Source: Megascapheus bottae (Eukaryota; Chordata; Mammalia; Rodentia; Geomyidae). From it: DNA of 64,000 nt. Each line of letters starts with the position of its first letter. Position 1 is the stretch's first letter. Shown in pieces: positions 22,700 through 32,510 of this stretch. The stretch is from the NCBI GenBank assembly GCA_024803745.1, contig JANJXV010000049.1, positions 3,737,001 through 3,801,000 of the forward strand, given 5' to 3'. Position numbers and translations under genes: made by a program. The notes beneath the pieces are model-generated. The model had not been told where the DNA came from. It made no database searches and saw nothing but the letters and a program-made list of their open reading frames with translations.

Positions 22700-23889
22700 T
22701 AGGTTTAGGGTTAGGGTAAAGATAATGGTTAGGGTTAGGGTTAGGGTTAGTGTTAGGTTTAGGCTTAGGGTTAGAGTAAAAGTAAGGGTTAGGGAGAAGG
22801 TTTTGGTTAGGGTTAAGGTTAAGGTTTGGGTTAGGGTTAGGGTTAGTTTACGGTTATGGTTAGGGTAAGGGTAAGGTTTAGGATTAGGGTTAGGGTTAGG
22901 GTTAGGGTTAGGGTTAGGATAAGAGTTAGGTTCTGGTTAGGGGAAGGGTTAGGGGTAGCGTTCGGGTTAGATTTAGAGTTAGGTTTTGGTAAGGGTAAGG
23001 GTTAGGGTTAGGGTTAGGGTTAGGGTTAGGTTAAGGATTACGGTTAGGGATTAGGGTTAGGGTTAGGGTTAGGGTAATGGTTAGGGTTAGGCTAAGGGTA
23101 AAGTATAGTGGTAGGGTTAGGGTTAGGTTTAGGTTTCAGATTAAGGTTAGGGTTACGGTTAGGGTAAGGATAAGGGTTAGGGTTAGAGTTAAGGTTAGGG
23201 TTAGCGTTAGGCTAAGGGTAAAGGTTAGGGGTAGAGTTAGGGTTAAGGTAAGAGTAAGCGTTAGGGTTAGGGTTAAGGTTAGGTTTAGGGTAAGAGTTAG
23301 GGTTAGGTTAAGGGTAGGGTTAAGGGTTAGGGTTAGGGTTAGGGTTAGGGTAAGGGTAAGGGTTAGGGTTAGGGTTAGGGTTAGGATTAGGGTTAGGTTT
23401 AGGGTTAGGGTAAGGGTAAGGGTTAAGGTTAGGGTTTGGTTTAGGGTAAGGGTTAGTGTTCGGGTTAGGATTAGGTTTAGGTTTACGGTTAGGGTAAGGG
23501 TAAGGGTTAGGGAAGGGTAAGGGTTAGGGTTAGGTTTAGGGTTAGGGTTAGGGTTAGGGTTAGGTTTAGGGTAAGGGTTAGGGTTAGGATTAGGGTAAGG
23601 GTAAGGTTTAGGGTTAGGGTTAGGTTTGGGGTAGGGTAAGGGTAAGGGTTAGGGTTGGGGTTAGGTTTAGGGTAAGTGTAAGGGTTAGGGTTAGGGTTAG
23701 AGTTACGGTAAGGGTCAGGGTTAGGGTTAAGGTTAGGGTTAGCGTTAGGGTTAGGGTTAGGGTTAGGTTTAGGGTAGGGGTTAGGGTAAGAGTAAGTGTT
23801 AGTGTTAGGGTTAGGTTAGGATAAGAGTAAGGTTTAAGTTTAGGGTTAGGTTTAGGGTTAAGGTTAGGGTTTGGGTTAGGGTTAGGGTT
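22700..23889 (+). repeat. K-family block, copy 1
   Basis: Marked by AGAGTAAAAGTAAGGG near 22773, GGTTCTGGTTAGGGG near 22930 and GGCTAAGGGTAAAGTATAG near 23089. It is followed about 1141 bp later by K2. The 38-kb copy is at 60908-62097. Confidence 0.85.
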
Positions 23890-24639
23890 AGTGTTAGGTT
23901 TGGGCTCAGGGTTAGAGTAAAAGTAAGGGTTAGGGAGAGGGTTAGGGTTAGGGTTAAGGTTAAGGTTAGGGTTAGGGTTAGGGTTAGTTTAGGGTTATAG
24001 TTAGGGTAAGGGTAAGGGTTAGGATTAGGGTTAGGGTTAGAGTTAGGGTTAGGGTTAGGATAAGGGTTAGGTTCTGGTTAGGGGAAGGGTTAGGGGTAGG
24101 GTTCGGGTTAGATTTAGAGTTAGGTTTTGGTAAAGGTAAGGGTTAGGGTTAGGGTTAGGGTTAGGGTTAGGTTAAGGATTAGGGTTAGGGATTAGGGTTA
24201 GGGTTAGGGTTAGGGTAATGGTTAGGGTTAGGCTAAGGGTAAAGTATAGTGGTAGGGTTAGGGTTATGTTTAGGTTTCGGATTAAGGTTAGGGTTACTGT
24301 TAGGGTAAGTGTAAGGATTAGGGTTAGGGTTAAGTTTAGGTTTAGCGTTAGGCTAAGGGTAAATGTTAGGGTTAGAGATAGGGTTAAGGTAAGAGTAAGG
24401 GTTAGGGTTAGGGTTAAGGTTAGGTTTAGGGTAAGGGTTAGGGTTAGGGTTAGGTTAAGGGTAAGGTTAAGGGTTAGGGTTAGGGTTAGGGTAAGGGTAA
24501 GGGTTAGGGTTAGGGTTAGGATTAGGGTTAGGTTTAGGGTTAGGGTAAGGGTAAGGGTTAGGGTTAGGGTTTGGTTAAGGGTAATTGTTAGGGTTAGTTT
24601 TAGCGTTGCGGTTAAGGTTAGGGTTAGTGTTAGGATAAG
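23890..24639 (+). repeat. K-family block, copy 2
   Basis: Same landmark order as K1 (AGAGTAAAAG near 23911, GGTTCTGG near 24070, GTAAAGTATAG near 24237), then joins an H block at about 24640. Paralogues are 31600-32510 and 36240-37070 (shift 12398). The 38-kb copy breaks off inside this block at 62722. Confidence 0.85.
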
Positions 24640-25140
24640 GGTAAGGGTTAGGGTTAGGTTTAGGTTTAGGGTAAGGGTTAGGGTTAGGTTTAGGGTAAGG
24701 GTAAGTTTTAGGGTTAGTTTTAGGCTTAGGTTTAGGGTAAGGGAAAGGGTTAGGCTTAGGGTTAGGTTTAGTTTTAGGTTTAGGGTAAGGGTAAGGGTTA
24801 GTGTTACGGTTAGGATTAGGGTTAGGGTAAGGGTAAAGGTTAGTGTTAGGGTTAGGGTTAGGTTTAGAGTTCGGAATAAGGTTAGGGTTACGGTTAGTGT
24901 AAGGGTAAGGGTTAATGTTAGGGTTAGGGTTAGGGTTAGCGTTAGGCTAAGGGTAAGTGTTAGGGTTAGGGTTATGGTAAGAGTAAGGGTTAGGGTTAGG
25001 GTTAAGGTTAGGTTTAGGGTAAGGGTTAGGGTTAGGGTTAGGGTAAGGGTAAAGGTAAGTGTTAGGGTTCGAGTTAGGATTAGGGTTAGCTTTATGGTTA
25101 GGGTAAGGGTTAGGGTTAGGGTTTAGGGCTAGGGTTAGTG
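24640..25140 (+). repeat. H-family block, copy 2
   Basis: Carries GTTCGGAATAAGG near 24869 and ends in the GGGTTTAGGGCTAGGG anchor. K+H is also the arrangement at 36240-37499, so K and H probably travelled as one unit of about 1.25 kb. Confidence 0.8.
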
Positions 25141-25385
25141 TTAGGTTTAGGATTAGGATTAGGGTTAGGATTAGGTTTAGGGTAAGGGTAAGGGGTAGGG
25201 TTAGGGTTAGGGTAAGGTTTAAGGTTAGGGTGAGGGTTAGGGTAGGGGTTAGGGTAAGTGTTAGGGTTAGGGTTAGGGTTAGGTTAAGGATCAGGGTAAG
25301 GGTTAGGCTTAGGGTTAGGGTTAGGGTTTAGGGCTAGGGTTAGAGTTAGGGTTTGGGGTTAGGGTTAGTCTTAGGGTTAGGGTAA
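25141..25385 (+). repeat. H-to-B linker
   Basis: Resembles 16850-17002, including a second GGGTTTAGGGCTAGGG near 25326. No other structure seen. Confidence 0.65.
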
Positions 25386-26266
25386 GGGTTAATGTTAGGG
25401 GTTAGGGTTAGTGTTAGGGTTAGGTTAAGGGTTAGGGTTAGGGTTAGGATAAGGGTTAGGGTTAGGGTTAGTGTTAGAGTTAGGGTAATGGTAAGTTTTA
25501 TGCTTAGTGTTAGGGTTAGGGTTAGGGTAAGGGTTAGGATTAGGTTTAGCGTTGGGGTTAAATTTAGGCTTAGGGTTAGTGTAAGGGTAAGGGTTAGGGT
25601 TAGGGTTAGGTTTTCTGTACGTGTTAGTGTTAGGGTTACGGTTAGGGTTAGGGTTAGGATTAGGATAAGGGTAAGGATTAGGGTTAGGGTTAGGGTTAGG
25701 GTAAAGGTTAGGGTTACGTTTAGGGTAAGGGTAAGTTTTAGGGTTAGGGTTAGGGTTAGGTTTAGGGTAAGAGAAAGGGTTAGGGTTAGGGTTAGGGTAA
25801 GGGTAAGCTTTAGTGTAAGGTTTAGGGTTAGGGTTAGGGTAAGGGTAAGGGTTAGTGTTAGGGTTAGGAATAGGGTTAGGTTTATGGTTAGGGTAAGGGT
25901 AAGGGTTAGGGTTAGGGTTAGGGTTAGGTTAAGGGTTAGGGTTAGGGGTTAGGTTTAGTGTTAGGGTTAGGGTGAGGGTTAGGGTAATGATTAGGGTTAG
26001 GATAAGGGTAAGTGTTACTTTTAGGGTTGGCGTTAGGGTTAGGATTAGGGTTAGGGTAAGTGTAAGGGTTACTCTTAGGGTTAGGGTTAGGTTTAGGGTT
26101 GAGTTTAAGGTTAGGGTTACGGTTAGGGTAAGGGTAAGGTTTAGCGTTAGGGTTAGGGTTAGGGTTAGGGTTAGGGTTAAGGTAAGAGGAAGGGTTAGGG
26201 ATAGGGTTAAGGTTAGGTTTAGGGTAAGGGTTAGGGTTAGGGTTAGGGTTAGGTTAAGGTTAAGGT

Positions 26267-26292
26267 TTAGTGTTAGTGTTAGTGTTAGTGTT
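26267..26292 (+). repeat. Short TTAGTG run
   Basis: Four to five consecutive TTAGTG variants, a local homogenised patch. The paralogues at 17800 and 610 show one TTAGTG or none at this place, so it looks like a recent variant expansion. Confidence 0.85.
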
Positions 26293-26535
26293 AGGGTTAG
26301 GGTAAGGGTAAGGGTTAGGGTTAGGGTTAGGTTTACGGTTAGGGTAAGGGTAAGGGTTAGGGTTAGGGTTAGGATTAGGCTTAGGATTAGGGTTAGGGTA
26401 AGGGTAAGGGTTAGGGTTAGGGCCATGGTTAGGGTAAGGGTTACGGTTAGGGTTAGGGTAGGGTTTAGGGTGTTAGTGTTAGGGTTAGGGTTAGGATAAG
26501 GGTAAGGGTTAGGGTTAGGGTTAGGGTTAGGTTTA

Positions 26536-26749
26536 GGGATTAGGGTTAGGGTTTGGGTTAGGGTTTGGGTTTAGTGTTAGTGTTAGGGTTAGGGTAAGGG
26601 TTAGGGTTAGGGATTAGGGTTAGTGTTAGGGTTAGGTTAAGGGATTAGGGTTAGGGTTTGGGTTAGGGTTTGGGTTTAGTGTTAGTGTTAGGGTTAGGGT
26701 AAGGGTTAGGGTTAGGGATTAGGGTTAGTGTTAGGGTTAGGTTAAGGGT
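26536..26749 (+). repeat. 105-bp tandem duplication
   Basis: GGGATTAGGGTTAGGGTTTG begins at 26536 and again at 26641, and the two 105-bp copies read alike to about 26745. The related B blocks (430-530 and 18060-18150) have a single copy. Confidence 0.88.
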
Positions 26750-26845
26750 TAGGGTTAGGGTTAGTGTTAGGGTAAGGGTAAGTTTTAGGGTTAGGGTTAG
26801 GGTTAGGGTTAGGGTTAGGGTTAGGGTAAGTGTTAGGGTTAGGTT

Positions 26846-27964
26846 TAGCGTTGGGGTTAAGGTTAGGGTTAGGGTTAGGGTAAGGGCAAGGGTTAGTGTT
26901 AGGTTTAGGGTTAGGGTTTGGGTAAGTGTTACGGTTAGAGTTGGGGTTAGGTGTTAGGGTAAGGGTCAGGGTTAGGTTTACGGTTAGGTTTAGGGTAAGT
27001 GTTAGTGTTAGGTTTACAGTGGGGGTTAAGTTTAGGGTTAGGATTAGGATAAGTGTAATTGTTAGGATTGGGGTTAGGTTTAGGGTAAGTGTAAGTTTTA
27101 GGGTTAGAGTTAGGGTCAGGTTTAGGGTAAGGGCAAGGGATAGGGTGAGGGTTAGGTTTAGGTTTAGGGTAAGGGTAAGGGTTAGGGTTAGGGTTAGGGT
27201 AAGGGTTAGGGTTAGGGTTAGGGTTAGTGTTAGGGTAGGGGTTAGGGTAAGGGTAAGTGTTAGGGTTAGGGTTAGGGTTAGGATAAGTGTAAGGGTTAGG
27301 GTTAGGGTTAGGGATAGTGTTAGGGGTTGGGATTAGGGTTAGGGTTAGGGTAAGGGTAAGGGTTAGAGTTAAGTTTAGGGTTAGAGTTAGGATTATGGTT
27401 AGGGTTAGAGTCAGGGTAAAGGTTACGGTTAGGTTTAGATTTAGGGTTAGGGTAAGGGTAAGGGTTAGGTTTACGGTTAGGGTTAGGGTAAGATTTAAGG
27501 TTAGGGTGAGGTTAGGGTAGTGGTTAGCGTAATTGTTAGGGTTATGGTGAGGGTTAGGTTAAGGGTAAGGGTTAGGGTTAGGGTTAGGGTTAAGGTAAGA
27601 GTAAGGTTTAGGGTTAGGATTAAGGTTAGGTTTAGGGTAAGGGTTAGGTTCAGTGTTAGGGTAAGGGTAAGGTTTAGGGTTAGGGATAGGGTTAGGGTAA
27701 GGGTAAGTGTTAGGGTTAGGGTTGGGATTAGGGTAAGGTTTAGGGTTAGGGTATGGTAAGGGTTAGGGTTAGGGTTAGGGTTAGGGTAAGGTTTAAGGTT
27801 TGGGTGAGAGTCAGGGTAGGGGTAAGCATAAGTTTTAGGGTTACGGTTAGGGTTAGGTTAAGGGTAAGGGTTAGGTTTAGGGTTAGGGTTTGGGGTTAGT
27901 GCTTGGTTTAGGGTTACGTTTAGGGTTAGGGTTTAGGGTTAGTCTTAGTGTTAGGGTAAGGTTT
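26846..27964 (+). repeat. Degenerate telomeric stretch
   Basis: Opens with GCGTTGGGGTTAAGG near 26848. It contains TTTACAGTGGGGG near 27011 and several GAGTCAGGG variants. I did not find a near-identical copy in the window; its 38-kb counterpart lies in the part of copy 2 that is missing. Confidence 0.65.
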
Positions 27965-28519
27965 AGGGTTAGGGGTTATGGTTAGTGTTAGGGTTAGGTT
28001 CAGGGTTAGATTTAGGCTTAGGGTTAGGATAAGGGTTAGGGTAAGTGTTAGGGTTAGACTTAGGGTTAGGATTAGGATAAGGGTAAGGGTTAGGGTTAGG
28101 GTTAGTTTTAGGGTAAGGGTTAGGGTTACGTTTAGGGTAAGGGTAAGTTTTAGGGTTAGGGTTAGGGTTAGGTTTAGGGTAAGGGAAAGGGTTAGGGTTA
28201 GGCTTAGGGTAAGGGTGAGGGTTAGGGTTAGGGTTAGCGTTAGGGTTAGGTTAAGGGTTAGGGTTAGGGGTTAGGGTTAGGATTAGGCTTAGGGTTACGG
28301 TAATGATTAGGGTTAGGCTAAGGGTAAGTGTTAGGTTTAGGGTTAGCGTTAGGGTTAGGGTTAGGGTTAGGGTTAAGATAAGGGTAAGGATTAGGGTTAG
28401 GTTTAGCGTTATGATTAGGGTAAGGTTTAGTGTTAGGTTTAGGGTAAGGGTAAGGTTTAGGGTTAGGGTTAGGGATAGGGTTAGGGTTAGGGTTATGTTT
28501 AGGCTTACGGTTAGGGTTA
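27965..28519 (+). repeat. B-family block, short copy
   Basis: Follows the 17.2-17.6 kb and 25.6-26.1 kb parts of B (GTTACGTTTAGGGTAAGGG near 28123, GTAATGATTAGGG near 28300), then a TTATGATTAGGG stretch of its own near 28408. Confidence 0.72.
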
Positions 28520-29050
28520 GGGTTAGGGTTAGGTAATGATTAGGGTTAAGCTAAGGGTAAGTGTTAGGGTTAGGGTTAGCGTTAGGGTTAGGGTTAGGGT
28601 TAGGGTTAGGGTTAGGATCAGCGTTAGGGTAAGGGTAAGGGTAAGTGTTAGGGTTAGGGTTAGGGTTAAGGTATGGGTTAGGGTTAGGGTTAGGGTAAGG
28701 GATAGGGTTAGGGTTAGGTTTAGGGTTAGGGTTAGGGTTAGGGTAGGGTTAGGGTTTGGGTAAGTGTTAGGTTTAGGTTTAGGGGTTAGGGTTAGGGTTA
28801 GGGTTAGGTTTAGGGCTAGGGTTAGGGTAAGGTTAAGGGTTAGGGTTAGGGTTAGGGTTAGGGTTAATGTTAGGTTTAGGGTTAGGGTTAGGGTAAGGGC
28901 AATTGTTAGGGTTAGGGTTAGGGTTAAGGTTAGAGTTAGTGTTAGGGTTAGGGTTAGGTTTAGGTTTAGGGTTAGGGTTAGAATAAATGTAAGGGTTAGG
29001 GTAAGGGTTAAGGTTAGGGTTAGGGTTAGGGTTTGGTTAAGTTTAGGGTA
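28520..29050 (+). repeat. Chimeric F/E block
   Basis: Starts like F (AATGATTAGGG..TTAAGCTAAGG near 28535, GGATCAGCG near 28615, as at 4374 and 5401), then from about 28760 follows E (GGGCAATTG at 28897, then GTTAAGG). The F-to-E order at this spacing is not seen at 4.4-6.5 kb, so a recombination joint near 28700-28780 is likely. Confidence 0.72.
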
Positions 29051-30190
29051 AGGGTAAGGTTAGAGTTAGAGTTTCGTTTAGGGTTAGGGAAAGGGTTAGG
29101 GTTAGGGTTACGGTTAGGGTTAAGGTTAGGGTTAGGGTTTGGTTAGGGTTAGGGTAGGGTTTAGGGAAAGGTTAAGTGTTAGGTTAGGGTTAGGGTTAGG
29201 ATAAGTGTAAGGGTTAGGGTTAGGGGTTAGGCTTAGTGTTAGGGTTAGGGTTAGGGTTAGGATTAAGGTAAGGGTTAAGGTTAGGGTTAGGTTAAGGGTT
29301 AGGGTTAGGGTTAGGGTTAGGGATAGGTTTAGGGTTAGGGTTAGGGTTAGGTTTAGAGTTAGGTTTATAGTTTGGTTAAGGCAAGGCTTATGGTTAAGGT
29401 AAGGGTTTGGGTTAGGATTAGGGTTAGGTTAGATTTGGGGTAGGGTTAGGGTTAGGGTAAGGGCAAGGTTTAGGGTTAGGTTTAGGGTTAAAGTTAGGGT
29501 TAGGGTTAGGTTTAGGGTTAGGGTTGGGGTAACGGTAAGGGTTAAGTTTGGGGTTAGGGTTAGGGTTAGGATTAAGGTAAGGGTTAAGGTTAGGGTTAGG
29601 GTAAGGGTTAGGGTTAGGGTTATGGTTAGGGTTAGGTTTAGGGTTAGGGTTAGGTTTTTGGTTAGGGTTAGGTTTGGAGTTAGGTTTTGGGTATGGTTAA
29701 GGGTAAGGGTTAGTGTTAGGGTTAGGGTTAGGGTTAGGTTAAGGGTTATGGGTGGGTTAATGTAAGGGTTAGGGTTAGGGTAAGGGTACTGGTTAGGGTT
29801 AGGTTTAGGGTTAGGGTTAGGGTTAGGGTAACGGTAAGGGTTAGGGTTAGGTTTAGGTTTAGGTTTATGGTTAGGGTTAGGGTAAGGGTAAGATTTATGG
29901 TTAGGGTTATTGTTAAGTTTAGAGCAAGGGTAAGGCTTAGGGTTATGGTTAGGCTTAGGGTTAGGATAAGGGTAAGGGTTAGGATTAGGGTTAGGTTTAC
30001 GGTAAGGCTTAGGGTTAGGGTTAGGTTAGGGGTTAGGGTAAGGGTAAGGGTTAGGGTTAGGGTTAGGTTTAGGGTTAGGGTTAGGTTTGGGTTAGGGTTA
30101 GGGTTAGGCTTAGGGTTAGGGTTAGGTTTAGGGTAAGGGTAAGGGTTAGGGTTAGGGTTAGGGTTAGGCTTAGGGTTAAGGTAAGGGTAA
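29051..30190 (+). repeat. Degenerate telomeric stretch, low internal repetition
   Basis: Mixed hexamers with an AGAGTTTCG near 29070 and two ATTAAGGTAAGGGTTAAGG sites about 310 bp apart (near 29263 and 29572). No close paralogue seen. Ends abruptly at the exact 730-bp block. Confidence 0.65.
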
Positions 30191-30920
30191 GGATTAGGTT
30201 TAGGGTTAGGGTTAGGGTTAGGGTAAAGTTAAGGGTTAGGGTTAGTGTTAGGTTTAGGTTTAGCGTTAGGGTTAGGGTAAGGGTAAGGGTTAGGGTTAGG
30301 GTAAGGGTAAGATTTATGGTTAGGGCTAGGGTTAGGTTTAGGGTAAGGGTTAGGGTTAGGGTTAGGGTTAGGGTAAGGGTAAAGGTATGGGTTAGGTTTA
30401 CGGTAAGGGTAAGGTTTATGGTTAGGTAGGGGTTAGGTTTAGGGTAAGGGTAAGGTTTAGGGTTAGGGTTAGTTTTAGGCTTAGGGTAACGGTTAGGGTT
30501 AGCGTTAGGGTAAGGGTTAGGGTTAGGGTTAGGGTAGGGGTTAGGGTAAGAGTAAGGGTAAGGGTTAGGGTTAGGGTTAGGGTTAGGGTTAGGGTAAGGC
30601 TAAGGGTTAGGGTTAGGCTTAGGGTAAGGGTTAGGGTTAGGCTAAGGGTAAGGGTTAGGGTTAGGGTTAGGCTTAGGGTAAGGGTTAGGGTTAGGGTAAG
30701 GGTAAGGGTTAGGGTTAGGATTAGGGTTAGGTGTTAGGGTAAGGGTTAGGGTTAGGGTTAGGTATACGGTTAAGTTTAGGGTAAGGGTTAGGTTTAGGGT
30801 TAGGGTTTGGGTTAAGGTTAGGGTTAGGGTAAGGGTTAGGGTTAGGGTTATTGTTACGGTTAGGATTTGGGTTAAGGTTAGGGTTAGGGTTAGGGTTAGT
30901 GTTAGGTTTAGGGTAAGGGT
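30191..30920 (+). repeat. Exact 730-bp copy of 20961-21690
   Basis: No difference from 20961-21690 by eye. The left edge is where GTAAGGGTAAGGATTAGG replaces the partner's AGGCTTAGGATTAGG. At the right edge the partner reads AAGGGTTAGAG where this copy reads TAGGGTTAGCATTAAGG, the sequence found near 35774. The perfect match and sharp edges point to recent copying or gene conversion. Confidence 0.92.
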
Positions 30921-31599
30921 TAGGGTTAGCATTAAGGTTAGGGTTAGGGTAGGGGTAAAGTTTAGAGTTAGGGTTAGGCTTAGGGTTAGGGTTAGGGGTT
31001 AGGGTTAGCGTTAGGTTTAGGGTTAGGTTTAGGGTAAGGATAAGAGTTAGGGTTATCGATAGGGTTAGGGTTCGGGTTAGGTATAGGGTTAAGGTTAGGT
31101 TTAGAGTTAGGGTTAATGTAAGGGTAAGGGTTAGAGTTAGGCTTAGGGTTAGGGTTAGGGTTAAGGTTAGGGTTAGGGTTATGGTTAGGGTTAGGGGTTA
31201 GGGTTTGTGTTAGATTTAGGCTTAGGGTTTGGGTAAGGATAATAGTTAGGGTTAGGGATAAGTTTAGGTTTAGGGTTAGGGTAAGCGTTAGGGTTAGGGT
31301 TATGGTTAAGGTTATGGTTAGGGTTAGGGTAAGCTTAAGGGTTAGGTTTAGGGTTATGGTAAGGGTAAGGATTAGGTTTAGGGTTAGGGTTAAGTTTACG
31401 GTTAGGGTTAGGGTAAGGATAAGGGTAGGGTAAAGGTTAGGGTTAGGGTAAGGGTTAGGGTTATGGTTAGGGTTAGGGAAAGGGTAAGTGTTAGGTTTAG
31501 GGTTAGGGTGAGGGTAAGGGTTTGGGTTAGGGTTACGGGTTAGGGCTAGGGTTAGGGTTAGGGTTAGGTTTAGGGTTAGGGTAAAAGTAATGGTTAGGG
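30921..31599 (+). repeat. C-family relative
   Basis: TTAGCATTAAGGTTAGG (shared with 35774) leads into GGGGTTAGGGTTAGCGTTAGG near 30995 and GTTAGATTTAGGCTTAGGG near 31208, the usual C order. Confidence 0.75.
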
Positions 31600-32510
31600 T
31601 TAGGGTTAGAGTTAGTGTTAGTGTTAGGTTTAGGCTTAGTGTTAGAGTAAAAGTAAGGATTAGGGAGAGGGTTAGGGTTAGGGTTAAGGTTAAGGTTAGC
31701 GTTAGGGTTAGGGTTAGTTTAGGGTAATGTTTAGGGTAAGGGTAAGTGTTAGGATTAGGGTTAGGGTTAGGTTTAGGTTTAGGGTAAGGGGTAGGTTCTG
31801 GTTATTGTAAGGGTTAGGGGTAGGGTTCGGGTTAGATTTAGAGTTAGGTTAGGGTAAGGGTAAGGGTTAGGGTTAGGGTTAGGGTTAGTGTTAGGTTAAG
31901 GATTAGTTTTAGGGATTAGGGTTAGGGTTAGGGTTAGCGTAATGGTTAGGATTAGGCTAAGGGTAAAGCGTAGTGTTAGGGTTAGGGTTAGGTTTAGGTT
32001 TCAGATTAAGGTTAGGGTTATGGTTAGGGTAAGGGTAAGGGTTAGGGTTAGAGTTAAGTTTAGGGTTAGCGTTAGGCTAAGGGTAAATGTTATGGTTAGG
32101 GTTAGGGTTAGGGTAAGGGTAAGGGTTAGGGTTAGGGTTAGGATTAGGTTTAGGTTTAGGGTTAGGGGAAGAGTAAGGGTTAGGGTTAGGGTTTGGTTTA
32201 GGGTAAGGGTTAGGGTTAGGTTTAGCGTTGGGCTTAAGGTTAGGGATAGTGTTAGGATAAGGGTAAGGGTTAGGGTTAGGGTTAGGGTTAGGGTAAGGGT
32301 TAGGGTTAGGTTTAGGGTAAGGGTAAGTTTTAGGATTAGGGTTAGGATTAGGGTTAAGTTTAGGCTAAGGGAAAGGGTTAGGCTGAGGGTTAGGGTTACG
32401 TTTAGGTTTAGGGTAAGGGAAAGGGTAAGGGTTAGGGTTAGAATTAGGGTTAGGGGAAGGGTTAAGGTTAGGGTAAGGTTTAGGGTTAGGGTAGGGTAGG
32501 GTAAGGGTAA
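31600..32510 (+). repeat. K-family block, copy 3
   Basis: AGAGTAAAAGTAAGG near 31642, GGTTCTGGTTATTG near 31793 and GGCTAAGGGTAAAGCGTAG near 31955 in the K order, with more substitutions than K1, K2 or K4. The H part is replaced by other sequence. Confidence 0.78.

Larger units (their letters stand above)
25386..26845 (+). repeat. B-family block, copy 2
   Basis: Follows 17003-18480. It contains GCGTTGGGGTTAAATTTAGG near 25549, GGTTTTCTGTACG near 25609, a GGCCATGG site (26421-26428) that I see nowhere else in the window, a TTAGTG run at 26267-26292 and a 105-bp tandem duplication at 26536. Confidence 0.83.

Noticed and set aside
24218..25126. 302-codon Val-Arg frame as an arginine-rich protein
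   Set aside because: It crosses the K/H block joint and its 38-kb counterpart is cut by the mosaic at 62722. Length is explained by hexamer phase, not by selection on a product.
26421..26428. GGCCATGG as a regulatory or start site
   Set aside because: A single variant patch inside the repeat; no open frame of interest or conserved context in sister B blocks.
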